The translations under genes and the position numbers were made by a program. Positions 44,041 through 56,085 of a stretch of 64,000 bases of DNA are shown here, piece after piece. The first letter of the stretch is position 1. The number at the start of each line of letters is the position of its first letter. The stretch comes from Enoplolaimus lenunculus (Eukaryota > Nematoda > Enoplea > Enoplida > Thoracostomopsidae). Under the pieces are notes generated by a model. It was not told where the DNA came from and did no database searches. It saw only the letters and a list, made by a program, of their open reading frames with translations. The stretch spans positions 124,001-188,000 of the forward strand of contig JASANG010000796.1 of assembly GCA_030248215.1 (NCBI GenBank). Reading direction: 5' to 3'.

Positions 44041-46161
44041 CATGGATAGTGATCAAAATGCCGGAAACGGAAATTTGATACTGAAGTATAAAAGTTTTAA
44101 AGATGTTTAATTATTCTCCCACCGCAACTGAGGCATGCAAATATTTACGGATCTTTCTAAATTTTTAAGAAAAAATGGTGTATGCATCGATCTTTTTAAG
44201 ATTTTGGGTGAATTTTGTGAGTTTTATTCCATTTGGAACAATTGCAGCATATGTGTGTGAGGAAAAATTGAGATATATCTACGAGGTTTATAACTAATTT
44301 TGAACTGAAATATAACATAATTTTTGTTATTTCTATAAACAAAACGAAAACGGACACAGATTTTTACCAGAAACGGAGACGGATATCCGGTTACACCCTG
44401 GTCGCAACTGCCCGCTGTCCCAACTGTCCCGCTGTCTGAACTATCCCAACTATCCCCACTGTCCCAATTATACTTATGTGTACTGGTACATTGCATTCCC
44501 GGGACAATGGGACGGCCTTTAGGGTAACATTGGCCAATAAATTTATACGTTACCAGGCGTTTTTTGATCGCTGGTTTGCCTACGCTGCACTACTGCTTGT
44601 TGTTGTGACGGGACAACAGGCTGCCCTCAGCGTACCATTGGCCAATGTTTTGTTCATTAAACGTTTAATTCGCGACCTCGTCTCGCCGAGGTCGTGTTTA
44701 AATAGTTGTTCGTTTCGGTATTGATTTGCACATACATGTATGTAAAGTAACTTTTGCGATAACGTAAACCATATTGTAACTGTTACAGTAGGTTAGACCT
44801 GCAAGCTGCATCGAAAGGTAAGTCATTTTTCGAACTTACTTTTTGCCAAAAATTTTTTCGGGCCCCGAGGAGAACTTTGGGACCTTGAAAAGTCGAATTT
44901 TTCAAAAATTCAAATTTAGGCACGGAAAGACCCAAAAGTGCATGTAGGAATACCAATAGATCCGTGTATCCGCTAAATGTAAATATTTTGGGGGAAAGCC
45001 TGAACGATGCTCAATTTTAGCCCATCGGGTTATAAATCACCAGTTTATGGATTTTTTGAGCCGTAGCGGGGTTTTGACATGTGGGAGTTAAGTATGTGAC
45101 GCCCGGTTGTATTCTCTCGTAGGCTTTTGTGGTGGTTTCAAATTTAGATCTAAGACTTCGAGAGGAGAGCACAGGCGGTTGAAAGGGATGGAAAACGTTG
45201 AATTGAGTTGAGTTTAGATTTTTTTGGGCCTGACACAGTCTCTGCTGAGCTGTGTTGACTTGGAAGGTGCTATGAAAATGGTTAGAAATTGTAATTTTTT
45301 AACGGTTGAGTTTTGAATTGAAAATTGGCGGTTTATTTGAATAACTCGCTTGACTTCGTAGGTGCTTCCATTAAATTAGTTGTGCGGCAAGTTTGTGGCG
45401 AACGTCGCAGTAAAAAATGACGGAACGCCTCACAGAATCTGTACAAATAACAACGAGTTTAATTTATAAATACAATGACAAATTTTACCAACAAACATCT
45501 TCTGCAAGAAATTTTGCGTTTCACAAACGGACATTGATCGGCAATAATTTGCATAGATATTGCGGTATATGAAAGTATTGAGAAACATTGCGGTTAACTG
45601 TCTTCTATTAAAGGTTATGGAATACTACCAAGATGCAACCTGAGGAGCAAAATACCGGAGCCGGAGCCCCAGGGGTTAACAAATTTTGCCAGTGCTGGAG
45701 GTGAAGTCAGAGATGAGGCAAGCTTTCGATGAAAAATATCACTACGCAAGTGACCAGAATCTCCGACAGATATTCTACCGGACCCGGAGGCAGACCACCG
45801 GTTGTACCGTGGATAGTACTGAAGTTGTTCTTAGTTTAACGTATATTTCACTGCGAGGTCGTTTCTTGTTGAATTACTGAGCCCAAAACGATTGGTATAG
45901 CTTGTAACGTGCCGCCGGCCGGCCGGTCAAGCGTTCCGTTGGCCGTCGGCCAGTAGCAAAAGTGGTAATTGCACAACACTAATCGGTACATACAGATATA
46001 TTAAGTATTCAAGTGAAACATCCCCATTTCGTTTCACTCAGGTTTAATTATTGGGTTATAACTTAGAAACAGAGACTTTTGGGTTTACAAACTGCGAAGC
46101 TTTGGCAAACAGGTTTCATATGACTTTAGTAGAGGCAAGCACCATAATTTACATGAGAATT

Positions 46162-49100
46162 TCATTTTGGGTGCACTATGAATGAACGGCCACGGGAAAT
46201 TGTTGCGACTTGTTTTAGTCGATGATGAAAGACTTCGATGAAAAATGATGCAGTTGCTAAGATAAATAATTGTTGCGCCACATGAAGGCTGACGACAAAC
46301 GACGACATTGGTATTGGTTTGTATGCTGGCGTCAGTTTAGGCGGCATGCAGTACGCAGCGTTTTTGTGTCTTTCGATGTTGATCTGAAACAAATTTTAGA
46401 GGGAACTCAGGGTCAGGCTTCGGTAGGGAATCCGGTTGTCACTGGTGGTAGATTTTGTGTCTGCTACAAATATGAGCCTGATATACGCAAAAAACACGGA
46501 GAAATTTTGCGTAGTGCCGTTATTACCTAGTGAGGGTTCAACCGGAGGTAAAACGTACCGAAGCCGAAGTTTAGTAAAGTTTGCCTGATTCGAAAGTTAA
46601 ATCGGAGATGAAGCGCAAATGCGTTTACTAAAAACAAAATTTTAATTTGGAAATAACTGTAAAATGTCAAAATGTTTTGTATTTAGGCTTACCAAAAGTT
46701 AAAGTCAAAAACGCATTGAACGATGCAAATTTTTGTACAGCTATGGAAAATTTCACTACAAAAATTGATCAGAGCCGGAGGCCTACTGTCAGCTGGAGCC
46801 GGCGAAACACGTCGTTGTAACCTGTTACTAATAATTTATTTATTGCTTACAATTGAATTTTATGGTGACAGACCGGGCGTAAACGGATAGTAAAAATAAC
46901 GGTTACTGAAACGGAAACGGAAAATGATCAAAATAACGGAAATGGAAAACGGATATTGAAGTGTAAGTTTCATTAGCTGTGCCAACACAATTGAGGTATG
47001 CAAATATATATTTTTTCCGAGCTTTCTAAATTTTTGAAGAAAAAATGGCGGATGCATTCCAATTTTAAAGATTTTGGATGAATTTCGTGATTTTTATTTC
47101 ATTTCGAACAATTACAGTTTAGTGTATCCATAATGAAAAATTGCGAAATATATACTCGATTCTATTAAAATTTTGGACTAATTTTCTGCTTAGGCTTAAG
47201 CTGCGGTATAGGCTTGTCCTTACGCTAATAGGCTTACGCTTAGGAATATGCTTATACTACTGTTGCGGCTCTAGTTTTTACATGCCTCCCTGATGAAGCC
47301 CTATGGAATAGTTTAGGTTTTATGCAGACTGTTCGTATTAGGTTTGGAGTGTTTCGCATCTTAAGTTTTTATGCAGAGTGTTCGTCGTATCTTTAAGAGT
47401 TCACTTTAATTGTTTCTAATTGAGTTTTAACAGAAACGGCAAAACACTCGACAATAATCTTAAAAATTTGAATTATATGTGATATTATGATCAGTCAAAT
47501 TTTGGAACGCCTGGAAATATTTGCATACCCCAGTTGTAATAGGCAGAAAATTTAAAAAAATAAACTTGTATAAAATAAACTGTTTGCTTTATTCCGTAAA
47601 AATCGGAAATAAACACCTGGTTTCAGTTAGAAAATTTCGGTATTGAGAAATACACACAGCATCGATTTCAATTGTTTCGACAACGACATCAACGAAACAT
47701 TTTGAATATTTGATATTTATTTTTAATATTAATATCTCAAATCACTTACATATTTTCGTTCGAGTTTGTGTAATAGTGATTCAATACCGACAAGGCTACT
47801 TGATATCATATGATAATAAGGGCTTTTCGTTGATAACAGCAGCCCAACGTACATTGTATCACTAACGTCTTTGAATGGTTGATACATTGATTTGCATCGA
47901 CCACGAAGCAGCGAAAATGATGCTGAAGGTAAAATTTTTTCCATTTTTTTTGTATTAAATTTTACCAACATTTCTGTGCAAATTTTGAAGTTGATTTCGC
48001 CAAAAATTATATATCTCAACACAGCGTTAGCTATGGTTAAAATAGGGTGATATGTTGAATGTGTTGAAACTACGACGACTGTGAACGCTTTCTGATTGCA
48101 GCGATTTCTTCCTTTGCTTTGCAACTTGTCTTGTAAATACTATGCAGGTATGTTTGGAGAGTCGAAAATGGAAATTATGGTGACTTGATTTTAAGAGTTG
48201 CGCTATAAGTACTTATGTTAACGTGAGGCGCCCGCCCATATGGCGCCGTCCGTCACCGTGCGGTATCGTACGCAAATAATTCACGTACGATAACGTGTGG
48301 TGACGGACGGCGCCGTACGGGTAACGGACGGTGACGGAGGGCACCGGACGTCAAGTATAGCGCAACCCTTATTTTAGAATGAGTTGAATCATTCAGTCTG
48401 AGTTAAGACTACCAGAACTCAGAATTCTGAGTTTAATTAATTAACTCAACCGCAATCAACTTGACAGTTGTGAGAATCAACTCAATTCAGAATGATTAAT
48501 ATTTATTGTTATAACTAACAAATAACTACTCGCTAGCTGAGTTGATTAATCAACGCATTGTAATTTTTGTGTAATTGATAACGGGTGCTATATATAGCAT
48601 TTGAAACCAGGATCTCTAATGCTAAATTTCGTATTATTGGTCTATTAAATGATGCCCCCTCGCCCCACTTCCAATTCTGGCGTTGACTAACTGGCGATAA
48701 CTGCTACCCGTTTACCATTTATGTGCTAATTTATCCACCTGTCATGTATGAATCAGCGAACATTGCTAAACTTTCTTCGCGTTCAACCATATCTAACGCT
48801 TGTTTAGTAGTCATAACTCGTGTGGTACGTCCTGGTTTCGATAACGATTTGTTAACTCTTTGTGTCCATCCGACATCCCCATCACTGACAGCGCTTTCAA
48901 GGAAATAATCCGAACGATCTTTGGGAATAACAACACGAGAGATATCATTTTGTTCTTCGAGTGCAATTGGAAGCTTTTGTAGCGTATCTATAGCTGGTCG
49001 GGGGGTACGGTTGACCAATGTTTTAACCAGGGATCCCTCGAATAGGATTGAAGTTACAAGTGAAAGCAACGCGGTAACAAATAACAGGATGCGTTTGCCG

Positions 49101-49186
49101 TACCTGCTGGTGGTGGATAAATTGTGTAGTATGCTTGGCTCTTGGTTTAACATGTTTGAGAATACGCCAAATGCTATCTGAAAAAA

Positions 49187-49258
<72 letters not shown>

Positions 49259-50117
49259 TTTAACTCAAAGATACGCATTGCATCCCACGTGGGATTTTCA
49301 AAGCACCTTATTTGAATGAACGTTAGCGGTCATAGAAATATTTTTTGTAAATTTTAATTTGTGCATTTTGCTTGTAAAACACCTCTGTACAATCTGGCAG
49401 TGCCCATGGTTCTATAATCTTACAATGCGATCTTAAATCGAATACACCAAACTGGTAAAAATGTTACATGACCAGTTGAACCTTTTAGGGGTGTTAAAAC
49501 CAAAATTGTACCTGAAATGCAATTTCAGTTGGTCGATTATTATTGGTGCGCTCGTATAATAGTAACTCTATTGCACATAAACAAACAATAACGGCAAGCA
49601 TTAGTAGCAGTATCGCAGTCCAACATGCAGGACTCATTATTTTGAGTAAAAGTTTTGAAGATCCAAAAACATCCTTTGCAAATGTAGGCCGTCTCATAAT
49701 TAGTCCCACTGTCCCTCGTGAAGACATTTCAAAAAACAATGGAAACGTATAATTAAGGCCACAGTTAAGTCGATTAGTTACCATATAATACGGCACACAA
49801 ATTAGCGCATTATGATACATACTTCGACCCATCAGCCCTGAAAATCCCCCGGTACAGTTAGCGCCACCTTCACTCCCCCATACTACGTTAGGACCGTAGA
49901 GTTTCGTTCGAAATGGTATTTTGAGGGCAGTTAAAATATACGTGCACAGCTCGTAAACGATGCCTAGTTGTTGAGATTGTGATTTGCATCGAGTCGAATA
50001 GCTTCCACCTGTATCATGAAGACGTTGGCTGGCAGAAAACTGGCTACAGCCGTAACTGTACGGTGAGTACGGAGCATGAATGACTTCAAGAACAGGTTTC
50101 GCAGTGCTACTTGACAT
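46162..50117 (-). CDS. Ionotropic glutamate receptor-like subunit, short form without amino-terminal domain (4 exons, 479 aa)
   Basis: Exons (minus): 50117-49512, 49177-48739, 47922-47750, 46383-46162. Splice phases 0, 1, 0 agree. The ligand-lobe S1 spans residues ~8-155, with an Arg at 116 (YMVTNRLN) where the family keeps its ligand-binding Arg. M1 is ~165-187, the P-loop ~203-218 (IAFGVFSNMLNQEPS) and M3 ~229-250. S2 contains TKSPYYHMISSS (~380-391), the family's SPxxxxI motif, and Cys358/Cys418 in the places of the conserved S2 disulfide. M4 is ~434-458. The usual SYTANLA of M3 is absent (LVTSILFEGSLV instead), as in divergent IR-type receptors. A TGA in frame just above the ATG, with no acceptor between, argues that this is the true start. 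There is then no amino-terminal domain and no signal peptide. Expected role: cation channel of the plasma membrane, ligand unknown. Confidence 0.85.
48195..48368. mobile_element. GC-rich fold-back element in receptor intron 2
   Basis: Ends GAGTTGCGCTATAAGT and the inverse of GGGTTGCGCTATACTTGA enclose a GC-rich hairpin. GGCGCCGTCCGTCACC is mirrored by GGTGACGGACGGCGCC, and CGTACG words flank the centre. Flanks TGATTTTAA and TTATTTTAG agree at 7 of 9. It lies in the receptor intron 47923-48738. A relative is at 59691-59836. Confidence 0.7.
49189..49255. repeat. (TA)n microsatellite
   Basis: About 33 uninterrupted AT units lie in the first intron of the receptor gene, 12 bases upstream of the acceptor side of the exon that starts at 49177. 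Confidence 0.95.
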
Positions 50118-50178
50118 TACAGACAGTTTTAATAAAATTCATTTGAAGAAAGTTGAAACGATTAACTGCTAAATTTCA

Positions 50179-51081
50179 CTAGAAAAAAATGCTCAGCACT
50201 TGAGCAAAAAGGGATATGTTTCATATTCCTATCAAAAGTATGGTAAACTAGATCAGCACATTCGCTTGATGTAACCTGGAAAAGTATTAAGAAACAATAG
50301 CGTCCAAAATCATGTTAATTATTAATTTTTCTGAAACATCTTGCGGACAGCAAATCTATTTCTAACATTGAAGTTTTTGACAGGATTTGTTAGCAATTTT
50401 CAGATATTCCTTAGGGTCGCAGAAACATGGCTGAGGTATACCGCTCTTTGATTTTGCAAGTTAATCGATGTTGCCAGAATACGGTGCGATTTGTGAGCTT
50501 AAATAGTCGTGCCTATGCAGTGAAACAGATAAATAACTCGGGTGGAAAATGCGCATTTATATAATTTGTCACTAAGGTAAAAAAATCGAGTAAACTCAAA
50601 AGTCACTTATAAGTGGAGCATTTTTAAAGCATCAATTGCGATTCGTTTTGTGACGTCTGTTCAAGGAAGTATCTAACAAAATTGGTCATCAAAACTCTAA
50701 CAGCCATTATGTCGCCACACAATGCTCTTATGAAATTCAATTATATAACTATGGTAATACAAAGCCATAGGTAAATTTAATACGTTTTGTAGAGAACTTC
50801 AATATACATTCATGGATTCCAAGCTAAATCTGTCTACATTTCAGAAATAATTTCGCTTTGCATTCAAGAAAAGCATCTGTTTTTTACAAAAAATATTACA
50901 GAAATTTTGCTGTCCGCAATATGTTTCAGAAAAATTAATAATTAACATGATTTTGGACGCTATTGTTTCTTAATACTTTTCCAGGTTACATCAAGCGAAT
51001 GTGCTGATCTAGTTTACCATACTTTTAATAGGAATATGAAACATATCCCTTTTTGCTCAAGTGCTGAGCATTTTTTTCTAG
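50179..51081. mobile_element. 903-bp fold-back transposon with ~180-bp inverted ends and 5-bp target duplication
   Basis: The left arm (50179-~50357) starts CTAGAAAAAAATGCTCAGCA. The right arm (~50905-51081) is its inverse and is nearly identical over about 180 bases. TTTCA lies directly outside both ends (50174-50178, 51082-51086). The ~550-base centre has no coding frame. It sits 57 bases upstream of the receptor start codon and directly abuts the 18-bp satellite, so it lies in the likely promoter. The high arm identity suggests a recent insertion. Confidence 0.9.
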
Positions 51082-51129
51082 TTTCAACCGCTTTACCAAG
51101 CTGCTGCATTAATCCGTGGGGGTGACATC

Positions 51130-54100
51130 GTCCGTTGCTGTGAAGCTAACCGTTTGTGTGAAACCAACCCTTGGGCGAAAACCGGCCGTTGAGGGGAAAC
51201 CAGCCGTTAGGATCAAACCAACCTCTGTGGCAAAATTAACCGCTGGGGTGAAATAACCGCTGGGGTAAAACGAGCCACTGGGGTGAAACGAACCGTTGGG
51301 GCAAAACCAACCGTTGAGGTAAAACCAACCGTTGGGGTGAAACCAACCGTTGGGGTGAAACCAACCGTTGGGATGAAACTGACCGTTGAGGTAAAACCAA
51401 CCGTTGGGGTGAAACCAATCGTTGGGGTGAAATCAACCGTTGGGGGTGAAATCAACCGTTGGGTGAAACCAACCGTTGGGGCAAAACCAACTGTTGGAGT
51501 GAAACCAATCGTTGACGTAAAACCAACCGTTGGGGTGAAACCGACCGTTGGGGTGAAACCAACCGTTGGGGTGAAGCTAACAGTTGAGGTGAAACCAACC
51601 GATGGGGAAAAACCGATCGCTGGGGTGAAACCAACCGCTGGGGTAAAACGAACCGTTGGGGTGAAACCAACCGTTGGGGTGAAACCGACTGTTAGGGTGA
51701 AACCAACCGTTGGGGTGAAGCCAACCATTGGGGTGAAACCAACCATTGGGGTAAAACCAACCGTTGGGGTGAAACCAACCGTTGTGGTGAAACCAACTGT
51801 TGGGGTGAAACCGACCGTTAGGATGAAACCAATCGTTGGGGTGAAACCAACCGTTGGGGTGACACCGATCATTGGGGTGAAACCAACCGTTGGGGTAAAA
51901 CCAACCGTTGCGGTGAAACCAACCGTTGGGGCGAAGCTAACCGTTGGGGTGAAGCCAACCGCTGAGGGGAAACCAACTGTTGAGGTGAAACCAACCGTTG
52001 TGGTAAAACCGATCATTGGGATGAAACCAACCGTTGGGGTAAAACCAACCGTTGGGGTGAAACCGACCCTTGGGGTGAAACCAACTGTTTGGGGTGAAGC
52101 CAACCGTTGAGGTGAAACCAACCGTTGGGGTGAAACCAACCGTTGGGGTGAAACCAACCGTTGTGGTAAAACCAACCGTTGGGGCAAAACCAACAGTTGG
52201 GGTGAAAGCAACCGTTGGGGTGAAACCGACTGTTGAGTGAGACCAACCGTTGGGGTGAAACCATCCGTTGGGGTGAAACCATCCGTTGGGGCAAAACCAA
52301 CCGTTGGGGCAAATCTAACTGTTGCGGCAAAACCAACCGTTGGGGTCAAACCAACCGTTGGGGTGAAACCAACCGTTGGGGAGTTGGGGAAAAACCAACT
52401 GTTGGGGTGAAACCAACCGTTGGGGTGAAACCAACCGTTGGGGTAAAACCAACCGTTGGGGCAAAACTAACTGTTGGGGCAAAACCAACCGTTGGGGCAA
52501 AACCAACCGTTGTGGTGAGACCAACCGTTGGGGTGAAACCAACCGTTGGGGTGAAACCAACCGTTGGGGTGAAACCAACCGTTGGGGTGAAACCAACCGT
52601 TGGGGTGAAACCAACCGTTGGGGTGAAACCAACCGTTGGGGTGAAACCAACCGTTGGGGTGAAACCAACCGTTGGGGTGAAACCAACCGTTGGGGAAAAA
52701 CCAACCGTTGGGGAAAAACCAACCGTTGTGGTGAGACCAACCGTTGTGGTGAGACCAACCGTTGGGGTGAAACCAACCGTTGGGGTGAAACCAACCGTTG
52801 GGGTGAAACCAACCGTTGGGGTGAAACCAACCGTTGGGGTGAAACCAACCGTTGGGGTGAAACCAACCGTTGGGGTGAAACCAACCGTTGGGGTGAAACC
52901 AACCGTTGGGGTGAAACCAACCGTTGGGATAAAACCAACCGTTGGGGTGAAACCAACCGTTGGGGTGAAACGAACCGTTGGGGTGAAACCAACCGTTGGG
53001 GTGAAACCGACTGTTAGGGTGAAACCAACCGTTGGGGTGAAGCCAACCATTGGGGTGAAACCAACCATTGGGGTAAAACCAACCGTTGGGGTGAAACCAA
53101 CCGTTGTGGTGAAACCAACTGTTGGGGTGAAACCGACCGTTAGGATGAAACCAATCGTTGGGGTGAAACCAACCGTTGGGGTGACACCGATCATTGGGGT
53201 GAAACCAACCGTTGGGGTAAAACCAACCGTTGCGGTGAAACCAACCGTTGGGGCGAAGCTAACCGTTGGGGTGAAGCCAACCGCTGAGGTGAAACCAACT
53301 GTTGAGGTGAAACCAACCGTTGTGGTAAAACCGATCATTGGGATGAAACCAACCGTTGGGGTAAAACCAACCGTTGGGGTGAAACAGACCGTTGGGGTGA
53401 AACCAACTGTTTGGGGTGAAGCCAACCGTTGAGGTGAAACCAACCGTTGGGGTGAAACCAACCGTTGGGGTGAAACCAACCGTTGTGGTAAAACCAACCG
53501 TTGGGGCAAAACCAACAGTTGGGGTGAAAGCAACCGTTGGGGTGAAACCGACTGTTGAGTGAGACCAACCGTTGGGGTGAAACCATCCGTTGGGGTGAAA
53601 CCAACCGTTGAGGCAAAACCAACCGTTGGGGCAAATCTAACTGTTGCGGCAAAACCAACCGTTGGGGTCAAACCAACCGTTGGGGTGAAACCAACCGTTG
53701 GGGAGTTGGGGAAAAACCAACTGTTGGGGTGAAACCAACCGTTGGGGTGAAACCAACCGTTGGGGCAAAACCAACCGTTGGGGCAAAACTAACTGTTGGG
53801 GCAAAACCAACCGTTGGGGCAAAACCAACCGTTGTGGTGATACCAACCGTTGGGGTGAAACCAACCGTTGGGGTGAAACCAACCGTTGGGGTGAAACCAA
53901 CCGTTGGGGTGAAACCAACCGTTGGGGTGAAACCAACCGTTGGGGTGAAACCAACCGTTGGGGTGAAACCAACCGTTGGGGTGAAACCAACCGTTGGGGA
54001 AAAACCAACCGTTGGGGAAAAACCAACCGTTGTGGTGAGACCAACCGTTGGGGTGAAACCAACCGTTGGGGTGAAACCAACCGTTGGGGTGAAACCAACC

Positions 54101-54340
54101 GTTGGGGTGAAACCAACCGTTGGGGTGAAACCAACCGTTGGGGTGAAACCAACCGTTGGGGTGAAACCAACCGTTGGGGTGAAACCAACCGTTGGGGTGA
54201 AACCAACAGTTGGGATAAAACCAACCGTTGGGGTGAAACCAACCGTTGGGGTGAAACCAACCGTTGGGGTAAAACCAACCGTTGAGGTGGAACCGATTGT
54301 TGGGGTGAAACCATCCGTTGGGGTAAAACCAACCGCAAGC
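51130..54340. repeat. 18-bp minisatellite array (3.2 kb) with 1322-bp higher-order repeat
   Basis: The basic unit is CCAACCGTTGGGGTGAAA, roughly 175-180 copies. Variants recur at a fixed distance of 1322 bases: TGTTGAGTGA at 52231 and 53553, GAGTTGGGG at 52381 and 53703, GTTAGGGT at 51691 and 53013. So a 1.32-kb block was itself duplicated. Because 18 is six codons, frames are open for hundreds of codons on both strands (GVKPTV on plus, GFTPTV and SPQRLV on minus). No splice context or other coding sign supports translation. Confidence 0.95.
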
Positions 54341-54880
54341 TCTATAAAGTGGTGAAAGTTATAATCGTTAAATTACATAGCTAACGTGTAAAAAGTGTTG
54401 AACCAAAATGAAAAATTTCGTGCACTTTCTGTAAGGAGTTTTTTGACCGTAACTATTGAAGATCACACTGGTTTGCAAAATCCTTTGGCACAAATATTCC
54501 CTACGTACCAGGATACCAGTGTACAAAATTTAAACGATATAGATCTGATATTACTTGAACACCAACATGCGATCTAAACTGAAAATACGCGCTTGAGATG
54601 CGCGAATCATATATATGAACACTATCGTGTTCATATGATTTAAAATCTGATATACACCTTAAACTTGTTTTTGCAATTTATAAATATTAGATTTAAAATT
54701 TTAAGCACAGTGCCTATTCAGGTATCTGGCATTCATTTATTATTGAATTCCAGTTGTCCGGACATCCTGTTACAAATTAGTTACAAAAATGTTTTTTGCG
54801 ATTCCCACGTTGGCAGTCTATTTTACGCTCAAGTATATGAAGAACAATAACTCTTTGTATGAGGTGAGCAATGCGCGGTA
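54341..54880. other. Short unassigned stretch
   Basis: AT-rich DNA with two modest open frames on the plus strand (54395-54577 and 54665-54850). Neither has a recognisable motif, and I could not join them to each other or to anything else. Confidence 0.35.
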
Positions 54881-55325
54881 CTGTAGTGACCCGAATAAGA
54901 CGGGGACTGATATTTATTTGGCCTCTCCAGAAGGTACCTCCACTTGTTATTCGGTTACGGACTGTTATTTAATTTAGACCCACGCTCCGCCGCCCTTCGT
55001 TATTGATATATATCCGGTACTGCAATTATCGGTTCAATTAAACGTTTATTTGTCTTGTGTCAATAGCTTGAGCGATAATATATACAAGCTTTAGGAATGT
55101 ATTTTCAAAATTTAAGTACGCTTTAAAGTTTCGCACTCAAATTATTTGGTCATGGAGTCATATTTATGTGCTACAATTAGGGTCAATTGACATTTATGGA
55201 CTCTAATTAAGGTTTAGGGACTCTATCCGCTTACGGACTCTTATTAGGGATACGGACTCCAATTGATTCGGACTCAAAATGAAGACTCCCTCTTATTACC
55301 CCACCTCTTATTCGGGTCAATATAG
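54881..55325 (+). mobile_element. TA-target MITE, copy C (445 bp)
   Basis: The ends are CTGTAGTGACCCGAATAAGA and the inverse of CTATATTGACCCGAATAAGA, with TA outside both (54879-54880, 55326-55327). It aligns along its whole length with 14745-15184, including AACCCACGCTCCGCCGCCC-like and GGACTCTTATTAGGGATACG words. Confidence 0.88.
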
Positions 55326-55992
55326 TATAGAAGCACGCTTACAGGAACTATACTTGAGTATTTTTCCCTCTGCAAATTGCCTCAGGATTAATAAACTTGC
55401 AATATCACACGGAGCCCCTGCCAAACTAACAAGACCAACATATGCTATGCGTCTGTGCTCTGATATTCCAAAATACAAAATTTTTCCAGCTATTTCATGT
55501 TTTTACTATAAACTCCCCCGAGAACACCCACGCTGAAGACCCTTGCTTTTGTTGGCCAACGTTACTGTTATGTCCGCTAAACTCTATAGATCAGACACAT
55601 TCCTTAGCCTAAACCCTATTAAGCGTAAAAACAAGTGTTAAACCTATGTCTTAGCCTAATCAAAATAGTTGGAAATGTAATAGAACTCCAGTTGCAGTCG
55701 TGGAAAAAAGTGAACGTTTTAATACGGGACGTTTAGCCGATAGCTACGTATAATGTAAAGCCATGAGAACAAGGAACTTAAAATGAAATATTTATTATTT
55801 TATAAAGTATTTTGATACTATTCAAATACTGCAAAGAGCGATACAATTGCATTTGTTGGCAAAAACGGTATGGCGTATAAAATTATACAAAAAAAATAAA
55901 ATAAAAAATGTTGGAACGAAATCAAGCGAGCAGTGTTTAACACTTATATCATATATGCGATGTGTAAAATCTCCACAAGACGTGAAAGCCCC

Positions 55993-56085
55993 CTCTGGCT
56001 CAAGCGTCAAGCTCCTATAGCTCACTGGTCATCGTAAACGCCTCCCACCCGTGAGCCTGGGGTTCGAATCTCACCTTAAAATTAC
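55993..56085 (+). repeat. tRNA-derived sequence
   Basis: It has A box ATAGCTCACTGGTCATC and B box GGGGTTCGAATCTCACC at tRNA-like spacing. The acceptor and T stems do not pair well by eye, so a tRNA-derived repeat or decayed tRNA is preferred over a working gene. Confidence 0.45.

Larger units (their letters stand above)
42278..46161. other. Intergenic stretch between the 3' ends of the BTBD gene and the receptor gene
   Basis: The two genes converge here. The stretch holds the 3' UTR of the BTBD gene (AATAAA at 42535), a hAT-like MITE (43143-43309), a truncated TTAGGC element (from 43423), CTGTCC-type arrays (43878-44040, 44398-44472), ends of the 409-461 family near 44520 and 44640, and decayed CCGGAGG-type hAT-like DNA at 45640-45800. 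GC-rich GGCCGGCCGG words occur near 43100 and 45910. No further exon was seen. Confidence 0.45.

Noticed and set aside
51130-54340. CRISPR-like array
   Set aside because: The units are contiguous with no unique spacers, and the DNA is eukaryotic.
51213-54355. Very long open frames of GVKPTV, GFTPTV, SPQRLV or WGETNR repeats
   Set aside because: The 18-bp unit lacks stops in several frames on both strands; this follows from the unit and is not evidence for a protein.
54395-54850. Two modest plus-strand frames as exons
   Set aside because: No partner exon, no recognised motif, and the second runs into the TA-target MITE at 54881.
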